This document shows, one piece after another, positions 36,311-46,779 of a DNA stretch of 64,000 nucleotides; the first letter of the stretch is position 1; each line of letters starts with the position of its first letter. The notes below the pieces were generated by a model, which saw nothing but the letters and a program-made list of their open reading frames with translations, did no database searches and was not told where the DNA came from. Made by a program: the position numbers and the translations under genes. The DNA comes from Capra hircus (Eukaryota > Chordata > Mammalia > Artiodactyla > Bovidae), in contig NC_030817.1 of NCBI RefSeq assembly GCF_001704415.2, positions 33,305,550 to 33,369,549 of the forward strand, in the 5' to 3' direction.

Positions 36311-36314
36311 ACAG

Positions 36315-36440
36315 ATAGTTGCCGCAATAATGGCAATCACTGGCATCGTGATGATGGCGTATGCAGATAACTTCCATGCCGATTCCATCATAGGAGTGGC
36401 ATTTGCAGTGGGTTCAGCCTCAACATCTGCACTATATAAG
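36315..36440 (+). CDS. SLC35F4: SLC35F4 coding exon, TM5-TM6
   Basis: 126-nt exon, phase 0 on both sides (42 codons). The acceptor lies after a long T/C tract (cattctatgtgacag|ata) and the donor is aag|gtattt. It encodes helix 5 (IVAAIMAITGIVMMAYAD, visible residues about 236-252), a short NFHADS loop and helix 6 (IIGVAFAVGSASTSALYK, about 259-276). The GSASTSALYK ending is highly typical of SLC35F proteins. The exon is symmetrical, so skipping it would keep frame but remove two helices. Confidence 0.96.
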
Positions 36441-36534
36441 GTATTTCGTGTACTTCTTTATGTGCTTATTATCATTTGTAGCTTATATTTTTATAAAGTA
36501 ATGAGGGTGGGATGATTTGGGAGAATGGGAATTC

Positions 36535-36735
36535 TAACATGTATACTGTCATGTAAGAATTGAATCGCCAGTCCATGTCTGACGTAGGGTGCAGCATGCT
36601 TGGGGATGGTGCATGGGGATGACCCAGAGAGATGTTGTGGGGAGGGAGGTGGGAGGGGGGTTCATGTTTGGGAACGCATGTAAGAATTAAAGATTTTAAA
36701 ATTCAAAAAAATTTAAAAAAATTAAAAAAAAAAAG
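36535..36735 (+). mobile_element. Ruminant L1 3' UTR fragment with A-rich tail
   Basis: aattgaatcgccagtccatg, gcatgcttggggatggtgca and ggtgggaggggggttcatg match, in sense orientation, the 3' UTR of the minus-strand young L1 at 8755-8950. It ends in an A-rich tail at 36700-36735. Severely 5'-truncated. Confidence 0.85.
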
Positions 36736-36784
36736 AAAGGACAAAGAAAATCTTGGCTAGAAAAAAAAAAGATAGTTTAAATAA

Positions 36785-36990
36785 TAATAACAAGTACCAA
36801 CTATTGAGTACTTGCTACAGGCTGTATACTTGCCAGAATTTTCACCTGTTAACATACCTTTATGAGACACAGGTACTTATTCCCACTTTGCAGATGAGGA
36901 AACTGAGACTTTGAAAGATTAGGTAACTTTTCCAGTGTCATCCAGCCAGGAAGTGATAGCAAGATTTAAATCCGGACTGGTCAACTCCAA
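36785..36990 (+). repeat. MIR SINE
   Basis: Well-preserved MIR order: ttgagtacttgctacaggct, ccactttgcagatgaggaaa, ctgagactttgaaagattag, gtaacttttccagtgtcatc. Confidence 0.82.
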
Positions 36991-38105
36991 GGGTTTCCCT
37001 GGTGGCCATGACCCCACCCCTCCCAAATAGCCAACCAGTTGTAGCAGGAGCTGAGAAAGACTTCTCTATGTTTAACTACCTTCGGTCATTATTTTAACTA
37101 CAATGAGGTGTTAAAAATCCTAAACCAACTATCACTTGAGAGTTTAGTTTGCTACATATTAACCCCATGCTATGTTATTAGTTAGATGAAGGGCCTCTTT
37201 CCCTCTTTGATGCGTATGCTGGGTCTATACTATGTACTCACTCTCCCCTGGAGCTACCTGTCATCAGTGAAAGCTCTATTCAGTGTCACTGCCCCTGACT
37301 TCAGAAGCAAGAACTAAGAAAGCAGATCTAAAAGGTTATTCACCAAAGTGCCGCTTTCCAGAGCCAACTTTCTGGATGTTGCAACTGTTCCACTTTCACC
37401 TCTCATGGTGTTTCAATGAGAAAATCTTCTCTGAAAGGCAGAAAATGCCCGCTGCATCCCTCCTGGATGCCTGTTCTGCTTATTTACCAACTCTGCAGCT
37501 CAGAGGACATTGTATCTATTTCCATATTGACATTTCCTGGCCCACTGATTCTCTGACAAGCTTGACAAGTGTTCACGCAGTCACCACTAGTGTTTAACTT
37601 GCCCCCAGCTGAGACTCCACTGAGATGTCTGATGTAAACAAAGACCACCAGCACATGCTCAAGTTCTAAGTCTCTCAAGAGAAAAAACAATATGTTTAGT
37701 GGAAAGTAAAAGAAATACCTGGATTTGCTGTATGCCTGGAATGTCTCTTCTATAGAGAGAATTCTCCTAACCACATTACAGATGTATTCATTCTGGTAGT
37801 TGTAATATTTGCTGACACACACATCATCATATATACACCACAGAAAAGATATATTCTGTGCTACATAGTTTGAGGATTAATAAAGGAAGCAGAGGGGTTA
37901 AAAAACCAAGAAATATGGACTAGAGACCTGTCTCCTCCCAAACTAAATGTATGATTTAGGTTAGCTATTTACATATCTTTGTCAACTTTCTCTATACACA
38001 GATTTATAATTGAGAAAAGAAAAACAATCTTTAAAATCTCCAGACCTTGTGAAAATATTTTAAACTCAGAGAGAAAAGTGCTTATAAATCCAAGGCATCA
38101 CTATT

Positions 38106-38298
38106 GAAAGCGAAAGTCACTCAGTCGTGTCCTACTCTTTGCAACCCCATGGACTATACAGTCCACGGAATTCTCCAGGCCAGAATACTGGAGTGGGTAG
38201 TCTCTCCCTTTTCCAGGGGATCTTCCCAACCCAGGGATCAAACCCACGTCTCATGCATTGCAGGTGGATTCTTTGCCAGCTGAGCCACAAGGGAAGCT
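38106..38298 (+). mobile_element. Bov-tA SINE
   Basis: From gaaagcgaaagtcactcagt to ctgagccacaagggaagct. It belongs to the variant with ggactatacagtccacggaa, also seen at 50341-50530. Confidence 0.9.
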
Positions 38299-38734
38299 AT
38301 TACTTCTCTCAATAACATGATGACAGGTTTTCTCTGTCCAATTTAGTTTTCAGTAATTATCAAAATAAGGATAAAATTAATCCCATGCTTGAAGGAAAGA
38401 ACTAACGGCATCTCAAACCTAAATGTTTCTGGGCTGGTCTGCCCTCCTCTTTATCATCTACCCTATACCTGTAACTGACAGTGGGTTTTTCCCAGTTACA
38501 GTATCCCTGTGGCATACCAAGTGGGATTTATTTTATGACAATTTCTGTTTTACATAAAGGCTAGAGTGTATTTGAATTCCTCAGCTCAGCAGCCCATTTA
38601 GTGTCATGGAAATGTTGGGATAAGACGACATAGAGCATAAGTTCTGGGCCAGTTAGCTCATGATGAAGAACTTGCGTTTCTGATCCAACAACAGTCCCTG
38701 ACCGAGTGGCTAACAAGTTCCTTTCCTGTTCTAG

Positions 38735-38927
38735 GTTTTGTTTAAGATGTTTCTTGGAAGTGCTAACTTTGGTGAGGCAGCACACTTTGTCTCCACGTTG
38801 GGTTTCTTCAATTTAATCTTCATCTCCTTCACCCCAGTCATCCTGTATTTCACCAAGGTGGAGCACTGGTCCTCGTTTGCAGCTCTGCCATGGGGCTGTC
38901 TCTGCGGGATGGCAGGACTCTGGCTGG
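38735..38927 (+). CDS. SLC35F4: SLC35F4 coding exon, TM7 and start of TM8
   Basis: 193-nt exon with acceptor ctttcctgttctag|gt and donor ctgg|gtgagt (close to consensus). Phase 0 in, phase 1 out. It encodes VLFKMFLGSANFGEAAHF, helix 7 (about visible residues 292-317, through FFNLIFISFTPVILYFT), the KVEHWSSFAALPW loop and the first half of helix 8 (GCLCGMAGLWL). The VLFKMFLGSANFGEA segment corresponds to the VLFKLLLGSAKFGEA region of SLC35F3, supporting the F3/F4 subfamily. Confidence 0.96.
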
Positions 38928-40876
38928 GTGAGTAGCCAAGTCTTGCCTTCCATTTCCTATGTCACTTGTCCTTTCCTTGGAGAGTTAAATTGTCATAATA
39001 GAAGCATTCCCTTCTTAGATGCCTAAGTAAAATAGACATCCCTATCTTCTATTTCCCAAACTCACTTGAGGTTGGTTAATGGTTATAAGGTTCTTTGCAG
39101 GCTATTGCTTGCTTAGGTCAGAGCAGTCCAACTGGCATGTCCATGGGTTAAGGGCTGCCCCACCTGGCCCATCCCCAGTGCACTGAGTTCTCTCTGTGTT
39201 AAGGTTGCCCTGAGGAGATGAGGAGATGGCCTCTCTCCTGACTGTGTTACACACCCAAGGGTTTTATGGTCTTAATGCTTCTGCTCTCAAGTTTTTTTTG
39301 CTACCTTCTCTTCTCCATAGGAATCAGATATGATCTAGTCAGAGCCGGGCTGGGACACAGATTTGAGAGGTGAACAGGAGACTGTATTCTGTCCTGCCCC
39401 CACCCGATCACCTAGAACTATGGTTTCAATTTGCTTAGATTCACCCGGCCTCACTCCTGCTTTTGGTTTGGCCTGTCTTCAGGGAGTGCCTTAGTCCACA
39501 TGCAGGTTGGAGTCCTCCGTTTACCTGATGTGTCTCAGGCAGGGCCCCGGGCTACAGATAACATATTGAACTATATATTCTTGTCCTTAGATGGTTAAAA
39601 GAGCTTGTAAGGGTTCTATCGAAAGTGCTAAGGAAAAGCAGTTACCCATTTTGATGAAGCTACCAGTTCTCGTTGAATGAAAACTTCAGTTCTCAACCAA
39701 AGACCAATACTTCTATCAATCTGCTAAAATACTCAGTCCAGCCGACAAAATGACAGTTGGGGAACTTAGCAGAGTCTATGCTATGCTTATTAAATTTCTG
39801 ATTTATTAGGACTGGTTGTATTTAACTCCCCATATCTGAGGAGAGAGTTGAGATGCTGGAATATTCATTCCCATTGCAGCTCTGTCAGAAAGAAGGAGTA
39901 GTAATTGATATTAACTTACAAAGGTGTTTGGCCTTGATTGCTACTGTTATTGTATGAAAATGATGAACAAGCCCAAGTCTTGTGGAAATCCAACCCATTG
40001 TCTCTAACAAGCACGAGTGACTCCAGATACCTAAATTTTGGAGCTTAACTAAAGCAAGAATTATAGAAAGCAGTAGAAGAATAAACACTGTCCTAACTGT
40101 AATGGTTCTAGAACTATCTTTGGTTTACAGAGAAAGGGGCAATATGGTTTGGGGTCATTTCCATACAGAGAGATCTTTCCTGAATTGAGGACTTTTCATA
40201 GTTGTAATTTTTCATAGTTGTCATATTTCTCTAACCCCCTAAAACAAATATTGGCTTGACATCTATTAAAATAATGCTATATAATTTATAAATGTTTTTC
40301 TTTTTGAAAACAAATAATTTTGATCATTGTTGGGTATGTGATTACTTGAATAACTTTATATTTAAAGTGTCCAAAGATATAAATTAAAGGATATCAAGTT
40401 ATACCTTCAGTTTTTTCTGTGGACCCACCTTAAGGTTATCTGTATATAAATCAGGATGTGGAAAAGCTCCCTGGTGTTCAGTGAATTATATGCGCCTCTG
40501 TTGGTTCATGTGATGCACACCCCAAAAGAGAGTGAATAACACAGCATAGGCCATCCTTGGACAGATCTTCTGTTAGGCAGTAACACTAGGACCTTTTAGT
40601 TATCCAGGAACATGGCATGATATAGCAAACTAGCAAGGGAGAAAGCCTCAATCAGTCATTAGCTCTCAACCTCTGGCTCAACTTTATAGTGCTAACAAGC
40701 AGTGTAGTGAACACATTATTTCACCTCTTTGCATGGCTCCCTACCCCTTTTGTGAGCCAACTGGTAAGAAATCAGGCAACTAGGGTGGCAGAAGAAGAAA
40801 AAGGAACAAGACCTTTGCAGGTATGATACATATGAATCCATCTCCAAAATTAGAGGATTAATTGACCAATGTTACT

Positions 40877-41076
40877 CATTTGAAAAGACCCTGATGTTGG
40901 GAAAGATTGAGGGCGGGAGGAGAAGGGGACGACAGAGGATGAGATGGTTGGATGGCATCACTGATTCAATGGACATGAGTTTGGTAACAGGAGTTGGTGA
41001 TGGACAGGGAGGCCTGGTGTGCTGCGGTTCATGGGGTCACAAAGAGTCGGACACGACTGAGCGACTGAACTGAACA
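40877..41076 (+). mobile_element. BovB 3'-end fragment, sense
   Basis: gaaaagaccctgatgttggg ... gatgagatggttggatggca ... gagtcggacacgactgagcg actgaactgaac, the 3' 200 bp of BovB. Confidence 0.88.
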
Positions 41077-41160
41077 GATAATTTAGAAGGCATGTTTAGC
41101 ATAGACATTGATTCTTTTATGTTAAAGGAAGGAAAGAGCCCAGCATCTCAGTTCCCCTTT

Positions 41161-41371
41161 ATCCTGTATGTGTGTTAGTCACTCAGTCATGTCCAACTGT
41201 TTGCAACCTGATAGACTGTAGCCCACCAGGCTCCTCTGTCCATGAAATTCTTGAGGCAAGAATACTGGAGTGGGTTGCCATTCCCTTCTCCAGGGGATCT
41301 TCCTGACCTAGGGATCAAACCCAGGGCTCCTGCATTGCTGGCAGATTCTTCACCATCTGAGCCACCATCCT
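41161..41371 (+). mobile_element. Bov-tA SINE in an SLC35F4 splice-acceptor tract
   Basis: SINE body 41166-41366 (gtatgtgtgttagtcactca to catctgagccacc). A 5-bp repeat atcct at 41161-41165 and 41367-41371 may be the target duplication. The bases left of it (gttccccttt) and right of it (cctctatttgacag) would together make one long pyrimidine tract, so the SINE appears to have split the acceptor tract of the next exon. Confidence 0.82.
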
Positions 41372-41385
41372 CCTCTATTTGACAG
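41368..41385 (+). promoter_or_regulatory. SLC35F4: Splice acceptor shortened by a SINE
   Basis: Only tcctcctctatttgacag separates the SINE from the exon. The remaining pyrimidine tract is about 13 nt. No adenine at a usual branch distance lies outside the SINE, so the branch point probably falls in SINE-derived sequence, for example the ttcac at 41349-41353 or the ctgag at 41357-41361. Confidence 0.55.
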
Positions 41386-41475
41386 CCTTCAACATCCTGG
41401 TGAATGTCGGTGTGGTGCTGACGTACCCAATCCTCATCTCTATCGGGACGGTGCTCAGCGTTCCTGGAAATGCAG
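41386..41475 (+). CDS. SLC35F4: SLC35F4 coding exon, TM8-TM9
   Basis: 90-nt exon, phase 1 on both sides. It encodes AFNILVNVGVVLTYPILISI followed by GTVLSVPGN and a split Ala codon (visible residues about 342-372). This is a helix with the YP..IS.G..LS.P.NA pattern conserved in SLC35F and related EamA transporters. The donor gcag|gtactg departs from the consensus at +4 and +5, and the acceptor has been invaded by a SINE. The exon is symmetrical, so skipping would delete 30 residues without a frame shift. Confidence 0.95.
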
Positions 41476-42224
41476 GTACTGTGCAAACTGACATCTGCGC
41501 AGGAAGCTCCCTGCTTGTGTTTGTTTTATACCCGGAGTTATTTCTTCGAGTAATTGTGAATTGTATCCCCTGCCTGGGAACATGTTTTTAAATATCTTGA
41601 AGGTGGCAGACAACAGAATAACTGTGCAGCAGATTTAAAAATTGCAGCTACAAACACTGTTTTTACGTGGTCGTGCTTTTAGAATTAAATACCAAATGTA
41701 TCATTTGGGTTTCATGTAATCTCCCTGACAACCTAATTTTGTGGTATTTTTAGAGGAAGTCCTATGGAAACAAAAGGCATCCCAGCACAGGACTCTCAAG
41801 TCAGCATCACTAATGAAAGTGTAGGGAGCGTACAGGGTGTTGGCTCCCCATCAGACTGCCCATGGGGAGCTGTGAAAGCTCCTCATGGGGACATAGCAGA
41901 TGGCCCTCTGGAATAGATACAGGAAAAAAGCAATTTGACTCATTTCAGGAACAAGAGGAAAAGCTGTTTTTCCAGGAAAATCTTTCTAGTGAAAACTGTC
42001 AGTGGAACAAATAATGAAAGTGAATTATCTGGACGACTATACAGGCCTTCTAATTTTAAAATTCTATGTTTCCAAGTCTTTGGTAGCCTTCTTTCTTTGT
42101 CCCAGGATAATCAGCAAATGTTTATTGAACACTTACTATGTGGTCAGGATTATAGAAAAGACTGGGGGGTGGAGAGAGAAAAGATAGTATTGGTCCCATA
42201 ACAGACTTTCACTGAATACTACAG

Positions 42225-43820
42225 TATTCAGATGGTATGGTACTGGCACAAAAACAGAAATATAGATCAATGGAACAGAACAGAAAGCTCAGAGATAAAC
42301 CCACCTACAGTCACCTAATCTATGACAAAGAAAGCAAGAATATACAATGGAAAAAACAGTCTCTTCAATAAGTAGTACTGGGAAAACTAGACAACCACAT
42401 GTAAAAGAATGAAATTAGAACACTCATTAACATCATACAAAAATAAATTTTAAATGGATCAAAGACCTAAATGTAAGACTAGACACTATAAAACTCTTAG
42501 GGGAAAACATAGACAGAACACTCTTTAACATAAATCACAGCAAGATCTTTTTTGACCTATCTCCTAAAGTAATGAAAAGAAAAACAAAAATAAATAGGAC
42601 CTTATTGAACTTAAAAGCTTTTGCACAGCAAAAGAAATCATAAACAAGATGAAAAGACAACCGTCAGAATAGCAGAAAATATTTGCCAATGAAGCAACTG
42701 GCAAGGGATTAATCTCCAAGATATATAAACAGCTCATGTGGCTCAATTCCCTAAAAACAAACAACCCGATCAAAAAATGGGTAGAAGACCTAAATAGATA
42801 TTTCCCCAAAGAAGACATTACAGATGGCTAAGACACACATGAAAAGAGGCTCAACATCACTAATTATTGCAGGAATCCAAATCAAAGCTAAAATGAGGCA
42901 TCACCTTCACACTGGTCAGAATGGGCACCATCAAAAAAATCTATTAACAAATACTGGCGAGGATGTGGAGAAAAGGGAATCCTCCTACACTACTGGTTGG
43001 AATGTAAATTGACACAGCCACTATAGAGAACAATATGGAGGCTCCTTAAAAACACTGACCCAGCAATCCCACTCCTGGGCATATACCCAAAGAAAACTAT
43101 ACTCACAGAAGATACATGCACGCCTGTGTTCAAGGCAGTAATATGTAGAATCACCAGGACAGGAATGGATAAAGAAGATTTGGCATATGTATATACTGGA
43201 ATATTACTCAGCCATAAAAAGGAATGAAATAGTGCCGTTTGCTAAGAGTCGGACACAACTGAGTGACTTCACTTTCACTTTTCACTTTCCTGCGTTGGAG
43301 AAGGAAATGGCAACCCACTCCAGTGTTCTTGCCTGGAGAATCCCAGGGACGGGGGAGCCTGGTGGGCTGCCGTCTGTGGGGTCGCACAGAGTCAGACCCG
43401 ACTGAAGCGACTTAGCAGTAGCAGCAGAGATGTAAATGGACCTAGAGACTGTCATACAGAGTGAAGTCGGAAAGAAAAAAAACAAATATCATATATTAAT
43501 GCATATGCATGTATGCGGAATCTAGCAAAATGGTACAGATGAACCTATTTGCAAAGCAGAAATAGACACACAAATGTAGAGAACAAATGTGTGTACAACA
43601 AAGGGGGAAGTAGGGTGGGATGCATTGGGAGATTGGGATTAACATATACACTATTATGTATAAAATAGATAATTAATGAGAACCTTCTGTGTAGCACAGG
43701 GAACTCTACTTAATGCTCTGTGGTGAAAAAGAGGGGATATATGTATACACATAGCTGATTCGCTTTTCTGCACAACAGAAACTAACACAATTGTAAAACA
43801 ACTAAACTCCAAAACACAGG
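42225..43820 (+). mobile_element. L1 LINE 3' part, sense
   Basis: ORF2 C-terminal remnants and 3' UTR: atggtactggcacaaaaaca, gatcaatggaacagaacaga, tttttgacctatctcctaaa, caatcccactcctgggcata and gggaactctacttaatgctc. It ends near ctaaactccaaaacacagg. All frames are broken. Interrupted by a BOV-A2 fragment at 43241-43430. Confidence 0.85.
43241..43430 (-). mobile_element. BOV-A2 SINE fragment, reverse
   Basis: gagtcggacacaactgagtg, then the cactttcacttttcactttc linker, then the second unit to gcgacttagcagtagcagca. Inserted in the L1 3' region, which resumes with gagatgtaaatggacctaga. Confidence 0.88.
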
Positions 43821-43828
43821 AGTGCTAC

Positions 43829-44057
43829 GAGAAAAAAGGACTTCCCTGGTGGCTCAGACGGTAAAGCGTCTGCCTGCAGTGCTGGAGACTCAGGTTCAAT
43901 CCCTGGGTCAGGAAGATCTCCTGGAGAAGGAAATGGCACCCCACTCCAGGATTCTTGCCTGGAAAACCCCATGGGCGGAGGAACCTGGTAGACTACAGTT
44001 CATGGGGTGGCAAAGAGTCAGACACGACTGAGCGACTTTACTTTCTATGAGAAAAAA
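43829..44057 (-). mobile_element. Bov-tA SINE, reverse, with short target duplication
   Basis: SINE body 43838-44048 (acttccctggtggctcagac to gacacgactgagcgacttta). gagaaaaaa copies at 43829-43837 and 44049-44057 flank it. Confidence 0.88.
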
Positions 44058-44234
44058 AAAAAAAAAACTTACCCTGAATATGGAAAAAAGACTGACTATA
44101 TGAAGTAACTTAGAGCTCCACAAAGTAACTTATCATTAAATGCTAAACTGTGTAAAAGACTCCAAGGACTGTAAGATATTTAGAGGAAAGTCATATCAGG
44201 GAGGAGTGGAGTTGTCAAGAAATTCCATTCATTC

Positions 44235-44350
44235 ATCCATGGATTCGTTCATTTAATATAAGTACTTAGTATATGCTACCCACTGTGCTAACACTGATGA
44301 TAAATCCTGAGTAAGACATGGTCCCTGCCCTCAGGATCATGTGGTATAGA
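44235..44350 (+). repeat. Old repeat-like segment (L2/MIR type)
   Basis: tatgctacccactgtgctaa followed by gtccctgccctcaggatcat resembles the 'common, widely scattered' old mammalian repeats. The exact family is uncertain. Confidence 0.4.
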
Positions 44351-44589
44351 AGGGAGATAAAAGGAACTCAGTATTTACAATGTAGAGAGAGAAAGACTTT
44401 GACAGAGCTATGTACTGAATGCTCTGAGAGCACACAGGAGGGGCATTGAAGGAAGCTTCTTGCAAGAAGAATAAAAGGAGGAATTTAACAGAGGGTTTAG
44501 CTGGATGAAGTGCATACAAGGAGGAGAGAGCGTTTCATACAAAGAGAAGAGCATGTATATGATTCTACTACTAATACATGCCTCCCAAA

Positions 44590-45110
44590 ACTGAAAACAA
44601 GGACTCAAAAATATTCCTGTATGAGATGTTCACCGCAGCACTATTCACAAAAGCCAAATGCGGAAACACCAGATGTCCATCAAGAGATGAATCAATAGAC
44701 ACATTGTGATACAATGGGATATTATTCAGCCATAAAAGGAATAAAGCACTAACACATGCTATGATGTGGCTGAACCTCAAAAACATTATGTTAATCAAAA
44801 GAAACCAGACATAAAATGTCATATATTGTATGTTTCAACTTATAAGAAATATCTAGAATAGATAAATCCATAGACACACAGCAGATTAGTGGTTTCCAGG
44901 TTTTGGGGTGGGGGTAGGAGACTGGGGAGTAGCTGCTTAATGGGTCTGGGGTTTTATTTTGAAATGATGAAAACGTTTTACACCAGATGGAGAAGCTGGT
45001 ACATTAATCTGTACAAAATGAATGTACAAAATGCTAGTAAACTCACTTGAAAGTGGTTAGTTTTAACTTGCATGAGTTTCACTGCAACTAAAAATTTTTA
45101 AAAGACTGGC
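44590..45110 (+). mobile_element. Older L1 3' end
   Basis: tcaccgcagcactattcaca, agccaaatgcggaaacacca, gatattattcagccataaaa and gtttcactgcaactaaaaat are an older L1 3' region, more diverged than the ruminant copies. Confidence 0.75.
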
Positions 45111-45149
45111 ATTTGCAAAGACCTAGACATTAATAAGCTTGGTTCATTT

Positions 45150-45520
45150 AAAAAATCTTCAGTGGGCCAGTGAAACTGGAGAAGTATGAAGGAATACAGA
45201 GGAAAGACATTAGGAAATAAAACTGCATGTATACACTGCTATATTGAAAACAGATAATCAACAAGGACCAACTATCACAGCATAGGAAACTCTGCTTAAT
45301 ATTCTGTAATAACCTAAATGGGGCCAAAATTTGAAAAAGAATAGATACATGGATATGTGTGACTAAATCACCTTAGTGTATACCTGAAACACTGTTAATC
45401 AACTATGCTGTAATATAAAATAAAATTATTGGATATGTGTGACTAAATCACCTTAGTGTATACCTGAAACACTGTTAATCAACTATGCTGTAATATAAAA
45501 TAAAATTATTTTTTTAAATT
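45150..45520 (+). mobile_element. L1 3'-end fragment
   Basis: aacaaggaccaactatcaca, aactctgcttaatattctgt and acactgttaatcaactatgc are an L1 3' terminus. Its last 80 bp are duplicated. Confidence 0.75.
45351..45510 (+). repeat. Perfect 80-bp tandem duplication
   Basis: 45351-45430 and 45431-45510 are identical base for base, each starting ggatatgtgtgactaaatca and ending aaaataaaattatt. The unit is the end of an old L1, so identity between copies implies a recent duplication. It lies 249 nt upstream of the last exon. Confidence 0.95.
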
Positions 45521-45759
45521 GCAGAGGCTATTCAATCAGATGGTATTTGCCTAGCAGGGTAAGTATGATTTAGAGAAAAGAAATGGAAAGCAGGTGTAGA
45601 GAGCCATGTCAATAACGACATAGAATAAAGGAAAGATAAGCTTGTGAGAACAAGAGAGACTTTTGGAAATCTTCTAGAAGTAGCACTGATTTGGGTCACT
45701 GGTTTTCAGAGAAGCTTAGAAACCGTCACAGGCTGACTGACTTGCTGTTGCTCCTCTAG

Positions 45760-46001
45760 CTGTGGATCTCCTGAAGCAGGAGGTAATATTCAATGTCGTC
45801 CGCCTGGCTGCTACCATCATCATCTGCATTGGGTTTCTGCTGATGCTCTTGCCTGAGGAGTGGGATGAAATTACCCTGCGATTCATCAACAGCCTGAAGG
45901 AAAAGAAGAGTGAGGAGCATGTGGATGACATCACTGATTCCAGTGTCCACCTGCGAAGCAGAAGCAGGGCCAATGGGGCTGTGTCCATACCGCTGGCTTA
46001 A
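45760..46001 (+). CDS. SLC35F4: SLC35F4 last coding exon, TM10 and C-terminus
   Basis: The acceptor gttgctcctctag|ct completes a split Ala codon, and the frame runs to TAA at 45999-46001. It encodes VDLLKQEVIFNVVRLAAT, helix 10 (about visible residues 380-402, through IIICIGFLLMLLPEEW), and a charged cytosolic tail (EITLRFINSLKEKKSEEHV) ending VSIPLA. LLPEEWD is shared with SLC35F3, while the tail is SLC35F4-like. The whole visible protein is about 451 residues; the full human protein is, to my knowledge, about 520. Confidence 0.96.
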
Positions 46002-46047
46002 GGAGGGACACATTTTGAATGCACGTGTATGTATATTCTGTGAATAT

Positions 46048-46053
46048 AATAAA
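46048..46053 (+). terminator. SLC35F4: Proximal poly(A) signal AATAAA
   Basis: Canonical hexamer 47 nt after the stop codon. Use would give a very short 3' UTR of about 65-70 nt. Confidence 0.5.
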
Positions 46054-46180
46054 ATTTTCTCACTACCTATACACTCAAATGACAGTATTAACTCTGAATT
46101 TGGATAAATCATGTGTGAAATAATGCCAACATAAAAGTTTACATTTATATGCTTATCAAGGAACTGGTGTAAATAGTCAT

Positions 46181-46186
46181 AATAAA
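46181..46186 (+). terminator. SLC35F4: Distal poly(A) signal AATAAA
   Basis: Canonical hexamer about 180 nt after the stop, followed by T-rich and then G-rich sequence. I consider it the more likely end of the transcript. Confidence 0.6.
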
Positions 46187-46339
46187 TTTTTTATTAAAAC
46201 ATATTCATCCTAGTTCCTAGTTCTATTTCTTCTGGCTTTTTTTGGGGGCGGGGAGGGATTTTTGCCCTAATTCATAGAATTCCCTGAAAATATGAAATTC
46301 TTTAAAATATAGCAGTATATATATGACCATCCCAAACTC

Positions 46340-46770
46340 TGCTATATTTAAAGGGATAACCAACAGGGATCTACATGGAAATCTGCTCAGTGTTATGCGG
46401 CAGCCTGGATGGGAGGTGGGGTTGGGGGAGAACCATGTGTATGTGTTAGTCACTTAGTCGTGTCCAACTTTTGCAGCCCCATACACTGTGGTCCACCAGG
46501 TTCCTCTATCCATGGACTTCTTTAGGCAAGAACATTGGAGTGAGTAGCCTTCCCTTCTCCAGGGGATCTTCCCAACCCAGGGACGGAATTTGGGTCTCCT
46601 GCACTGCAGGCATATTCTTTACCCTCTGAGCCACAAGGGAAGCCTGAAGGGGAGAATGGAGACATGTCTGTGTATGGCTGAGTCCCTTCACTGTTTACCT
46701 GAAACTATCCAATTGTTACTCAGCTGTACCCAACACAAAATAAAAAGCTCAAAATAAATAAAGATAACAT
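46340..46770 (+). mobile_element. Ruminant L1 3' UTR, sense
   Basis: gggataaccaacagggatct, atgcggcagcctggatggga, gtatggctgagtcccttcac, tgtttacctgaaactatcca and cccaacacaaaataaaaagc form an L1 3' UTR, interrupted by a SINE. Confidence 0.82.
46437..46648 (+). mobile_element. Bov-tA SINE within an L1 tail
   Basis: gtgttagtcacttagtcgtg to ctgagccacaagggaagcct, inserted between ggggttgggggagaaccatg and the rest of the L1 3' UTR. Confidence 0.88.
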
Positions 46771-46779
46771 TCATTCCTA

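Larger units (their letters stand above)
24886..36314 (+). other. SLC35F4: SLC35F4 large intron
   Basis: 11.4-kb intron, phase 0. Repeats inside are a BovB piece (26556-26740), a mariner MITE (26937-27012), an MLT1 LTR split by a SINE (27031-27733), a Bov-tA (28362-28568), BovB (29742-30268), a reverse SINE (30576-30700) and BovB (31991-33521). About 33540-36300, just upstream of the next exon, has almost no recognisable repeats. Confidence 0.8.
36441..38734 (+). other. SLC35F4: SLC35F4 intron
   Basis: 2.3-kb intron, phase 0. It holds an L1 3' UTR fragment (36535-36735), a MIR (36785-36990), a Bov-tA (38106-38298), and otherwise unique sequence. A 104-codon frame at 37283-37597 has no recognisable features. 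Confidence 0.8.
38928..41385 (+). other. SLC35F4: SLC35F4 intron with altered acceptor region
   Basis: 2.5-kb phase-1 intron. Unique sequence to about 40870, then a BovB 3' fragment (40877-41076), then a Bov-tA SINE (41166-41366) that ends 19 nt before the exon. Confidence 0.82.
41476..45759 (+). other. SLC35F4: SLC35F4 last intron
   Basis: 4.3-kb phase-1 intron. It holds an L1 3' part (42225-43820) carrying a BOV-A2 piece, a reverse Bov-tA (43838-44048), an older L1 3' end (44590-45110), a further L1 tail with an 80-bp tandem duplication (45150-45510), and old-repeat-like sequence near 44235-44350. Confidence 0.8.
46002..46205 (+). other. SLC35F4: SLC35F4 3' UTR (approximate)
   Basis: From the stop codon to the likely cleavage region after the second AATAAA. 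The G-rich tttttttgggggcggggagg at 46237-46256 sits at a suitable distance to act as a downstream element. The end is inferred. Confidence 0.6.

Noticed and set aside
36133..36314. Open frame before the TM5-TM6 exon
   Set aside because: It is in intron upstream of a strong pyrimidine tract and acceptor; no SLC35F resemblance before 36315.
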